From the NCBI GenBank assembly GCA_002256705.1, contig NQJI01000052.1:1-8081 (forward strand): a stretch of DNA of 8,081 bases, read 5' to 3'. Positions 6,453 to 8,081 of the stretch are shown piece by piece. The notes under the pieces are model-generated. The model was not told the DNA's origin, made no database searches, and saw only the letters and a list, made by a program, of their open reading frames with translations. This DNA comes from Methylococcaceae bacterium NSM2-1 (GTDB lineage Bacteria > Pseudomonadota > Gammaproteobacteria > Methylococcales > Methylomonadaceae). A program made the translations under genes and the position numbers. Positions within the stretch are counted from its first letter, which is position 1. The number at the start of each line of letters is the position of its first letter.

Positions 6453-7916
6453 CAACTGGGCAATGCTCTCTTTAGGTACGTAAAAAATAGTCTTGAAAAC
6501 CCTGTTCATCACCGAGATTAACTGGCGAAATTTGTAAGCGTCATGATGGGAGTCCCCCTTTTGTTCAGACGCGCGCCAACTGTCTTCGTCGGATATCCGC
6601 AGTTCCACACCCAGCGTATGCTGCTGTGTTTTTTTATCAACCTGGTTTCTCCTGGCATATATCGGCGTGCCCGGAATGATGATCTTATGCGTTTCAGCGT
6701 CCCGATGGATCGGCAGTGAAAAGCTTATTTTGCATTGGAATTTTCTGTGGCCTAAAGACGAATGCTGGTTTGTTACTGCATTCATGCTCAACGCTTCATA
6801 GAACGTCTTTGCATTGGCAAGCAATTCCTGTTCTGTGGGTGTTTCTTCATGACCAGCACTTCGTGAAAGGCTGATCATCAATCTTTGCACCGCGTCTATC
6901 ATGCTTTCCGGGGTATCGAACAGGGTTTGGGTTATGGAATAAGAAGCCGTGTTTTCCTGGAGAATGACGCCTTTCTTTTGCAATGCGTGGAAAAGCTTCA
7001 GCGTGTCATCCTTGTCCTTTAGTATAAAGGTGATAGCAAGAATATCCCTGATGTCATAGGCTTCTCCCTCCAAATCTTTCCCTAATTTGGTAACCATACT
7101 TTCCGGGCTTTTTAGTCTGGCTTTGATCTCAATGATGTTGACCCGAACGCCGTCCCCGCTATCGAAAACAAACCAGTTTTGTTGGTCATCAAATGTTATG
7201 GAATCTTTCAGCTTATGAAAAAACATGGAAATTTTGACGTATGCGTTTTGCGCCGATTCGCTTGCCGGGATGTGTTTCGGATTTTCCCAGTCATAATTGA
7301 ACAAATCATCAAGACTTTGATTTTCAGTTTCCAGAAAAAAGCCCAACTGGGCATAATCATTAATATCCTGGCTGTCTTCTTCGATGGACTTGATCAGATA
7401 CCCCATCTTTAGCATGGAGCAGGCAGTTTGCTGCCATTCAATCGGGATCTCCATGTTTTTACCCTGATAGCCATGAAACACAGCCGGATACTTTCCTGAA
7501 GAAGCCAAAAGGAAAAGATGCCGCGGATCTTCACAGGCTATTTCTTGAAACCCGGCATTATTCAAGATCGCTTCTACCCGTGCTATGGCTTGCAGGTTGT
7601 TCCGATAGAGATCAGCGTTGATGGAATCTAAAGCGAAGAGCCTTATTAGTTGCGTCTTAACAAACGGGAACATCCAGTTAAAAAAATACTTATAAGTTCG
7701 GTTAACGTAATTCTTTGCCCTTTCCCGTTCACTTTCCTGCAGTTCACCATTACCGATAATATCGAACCCGCGGTTACTCATCATTTTGGTTGCCTGCCTG
7801 AGCGCCATTTGATAATTCTCCGCAGATAATAATAAGTAGGGGTTCATCTCGGCTCTATCCAGGATAGAACCAAAAATTTCATGGTGGAGTTCCTGATTCG
7901 ATGATCTTGGTTCCAT
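6423..7916 (-). CDS. Uncharacterised protein with divergent RelA/SpoT-like (p)ppGpp synthetase domain
   Basis: The 497-aa product is soluble in appearance, with no signal peptide or membrane segment. Residues 1-250 are not recognised; they include an aromatic-rich stretch near 70-95. Residues 255-465 follow the RelA/SpoT nucleotidyltransferase pattern by eye. R267-x-K269-x3-S273-x3-K277 has the exact spacing of the ATP-binding R-x-K-x3-S-x3-K. D291 in DILAITFIL fits the Mg-binding DLIAIRC segment. SSLGH (386-390) may correspond to YQSIH, VELRI (437-441) with E438 to the EIQIR segment with its catalytic glutamate, and SEQKGDSHHDAYK (450-462) to AE-x-G-x-AAHW-x-YK. Differences are T296 for the usual Arg, no clear guanine-stacking Tyr, S442 for the second Arg of the E-x-Q-x-R element, and about 35 extra residues between H390 and E438. 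No HD hydrolase or ACT/TGS domain was seen. ATG 7916 is preferred over GTG 7922, which overlaps the Shine-Dalgarno. Fold moderately likely; activity unknown. Confidence 0.7.
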   Translation of the reverse strand: MEPRSSNQELHHEIFGSILDRAEMNPYLLLSAENYQMALRQATKMMSNRGFDIIGNGELQESERERAKNYVNRTYKYFFNWMFPFVKTQLIRLFALDSINADLYRNNLQAIARVEAILNNAGFQEIACEDPRHLFLLASSGKYPAVFHGYQGKNMEIPIEWQQTACSMLKMGYLIKSIEEDSQDINDYAQLGFFLETENQSLDDLFNYDWENPKHIPASESAQNAYVKISMFFHKLKDSITFDDQQNWFVFDSGDGVRVNIIEIKARLKSPESMVTKLGKDLEGEAYDIRDILAITFILKDKDDTLKLFHALQKKGVILQENTASYSITQTLFDTPESMIDAVQRLMISLSRSAGHEETPTEQELLANAKTFYEALSMNAVTNQHSSLGHRKFQCKISFSLPIHRDAETHKIIIPGTPIYARRNQVDKKTQQHTLGVELRISDEDSWRASEQKGDSHHDAYKFRQLISVMNRVFKTIFYVPKESIAQLKKDQSSLFS

Positions 7917-7921
7917 ATTCA

Positions 7922-7928
7922 CTTCTCT
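7922..7928 (-). promoter_or_regulatory. Ribosome-binding site of the RelA/SpoT-like gene
   Basis: On the minus strand AGAGAAG lies 5 bases before ATG 7916. The competing GTG start at 7922 overlaps this sequence, so the shorter start is favoured. Confidence 0.6.
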
Positions 7929-8081
7929 GGATTAGGGTTGCCGATGAATAGTCAAACACCGAACTCATGAAATTAAATCTATCTATTACATATAATAGTC
8001 GCACCCTGAGTTGGCAGGCGTTACTGAATATATTTATAAAATTTGATCATAAAGCTTGCTTACCAAGGCAGTGGGGTTCCA
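7929..8081. other. Upstream region of the minus-strand gene; no supported gene
   Basis: An AT-rich stretch at 7967-8000 holds a perfect TATAAT on the plus strand (7991-7996), overlapping a TATTAT on the minus strand (7997-7992). Either could be a -10 element: the minus one for the RelA/SpoT-like gene, the plus one for a gene beyond the edge. Neither has a recognisable -35 at 16-18 bases. A plus frame from ATG 7967 stays open to the window end (38 codons) but lacks a ribosome-binding site and any family resemblance. On the minus strand one frame is open from the edge for 15 codons and then stops, too short to identify. Confidence 0.3.

Noticed and set aside
8011..8028. TTGGCAGG followed by CGTTACTG, sigma-54-like on the plus strand
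   Set aside because: The -24 half is good, but the -12 GC is absent at the required 10-base spacing; TG is found there instead.
7944..8081. An 8-codon frame (ATG 7944, stop 7968-7970) overlapping by ATGA a second frame from ATG 7967 open to the window end
   Set aside because: The layout resembles translational coupling, but the second frame is only 38 codons here, has no ribosome-binding site of its own and no recognisable protein character. The region is also the likely upstream region of the minus-strand gene.

Overview
The window looks like chromosomal DNA of a gammaproteobacterium. The closest feel is a gamma-methanotroph (Methylococcales: Methylomonas or Methylobacter type), judged from remembered protein character only; no search was run. 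It holds four plus-strand genes and one convergent minus-strand gene, tightly packed, with no RNA genes, insertion sequences or CRISPR.

Layout. 1-1284 is the 3' part of a glycogen debranching enzyme gene (glgX), cut by the window edge. 1285-1546 is a 262-bp regulatory gap. 1547-6421 appears to be one operon: a D-hexose-6-phosphate mutarotase, a FAD/NAD(P)H electron-transfer subunit of assimilatory nitrate reductase (nasC in Klebsiella naming), and the molybdopterin catalytic subunit (nasA) with a C-terminal BFD-type [2Fe-2S] domain. On the minus strand, 7916-6423 encodes a 497-aa protein that I recognise only in part: its C-terminal half carries the signature residues of the RelA/SpoT (p)ppGpp synthetase fold in divergent form. 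Its stop codon lies 1 bp from that of nasA, inside a shared hairpin. 7917-8081 is its upstream region.

Regulation. The gap before the mutarotase contains a strong sigma-54 (-24/-12) promoter match at 1496-1513, with the exact 10-nt GG-to-GC spacing. An NtrC-like palindrome is centred at 1340, about 183 bp upstream of the predicted transcription start, which is normal enhancer distance. Nitrogen-limitation control fits a nitrate-assimilation operon well. It makes the sugar-phosphate mutarotase at the head of the operon the odd partner.

Working together. NasC would oxidise NAD(P)H through FAD and pass electrons to the [2Fe-2S] domain of NasA, then through its N-terminal [4Fe-4S] cluster to Mo-bisMGD for nitrate to nitrite. 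Nitrite reductase and nitrate transporter genes are not in the window. GlgX and the mutarotase belong to glycogen and hexose-phosphate metabolism. The most novel items are the nitrogen-type promoter in front of a sugar epimerase and the divergent alarmone-synthetase-like protein.
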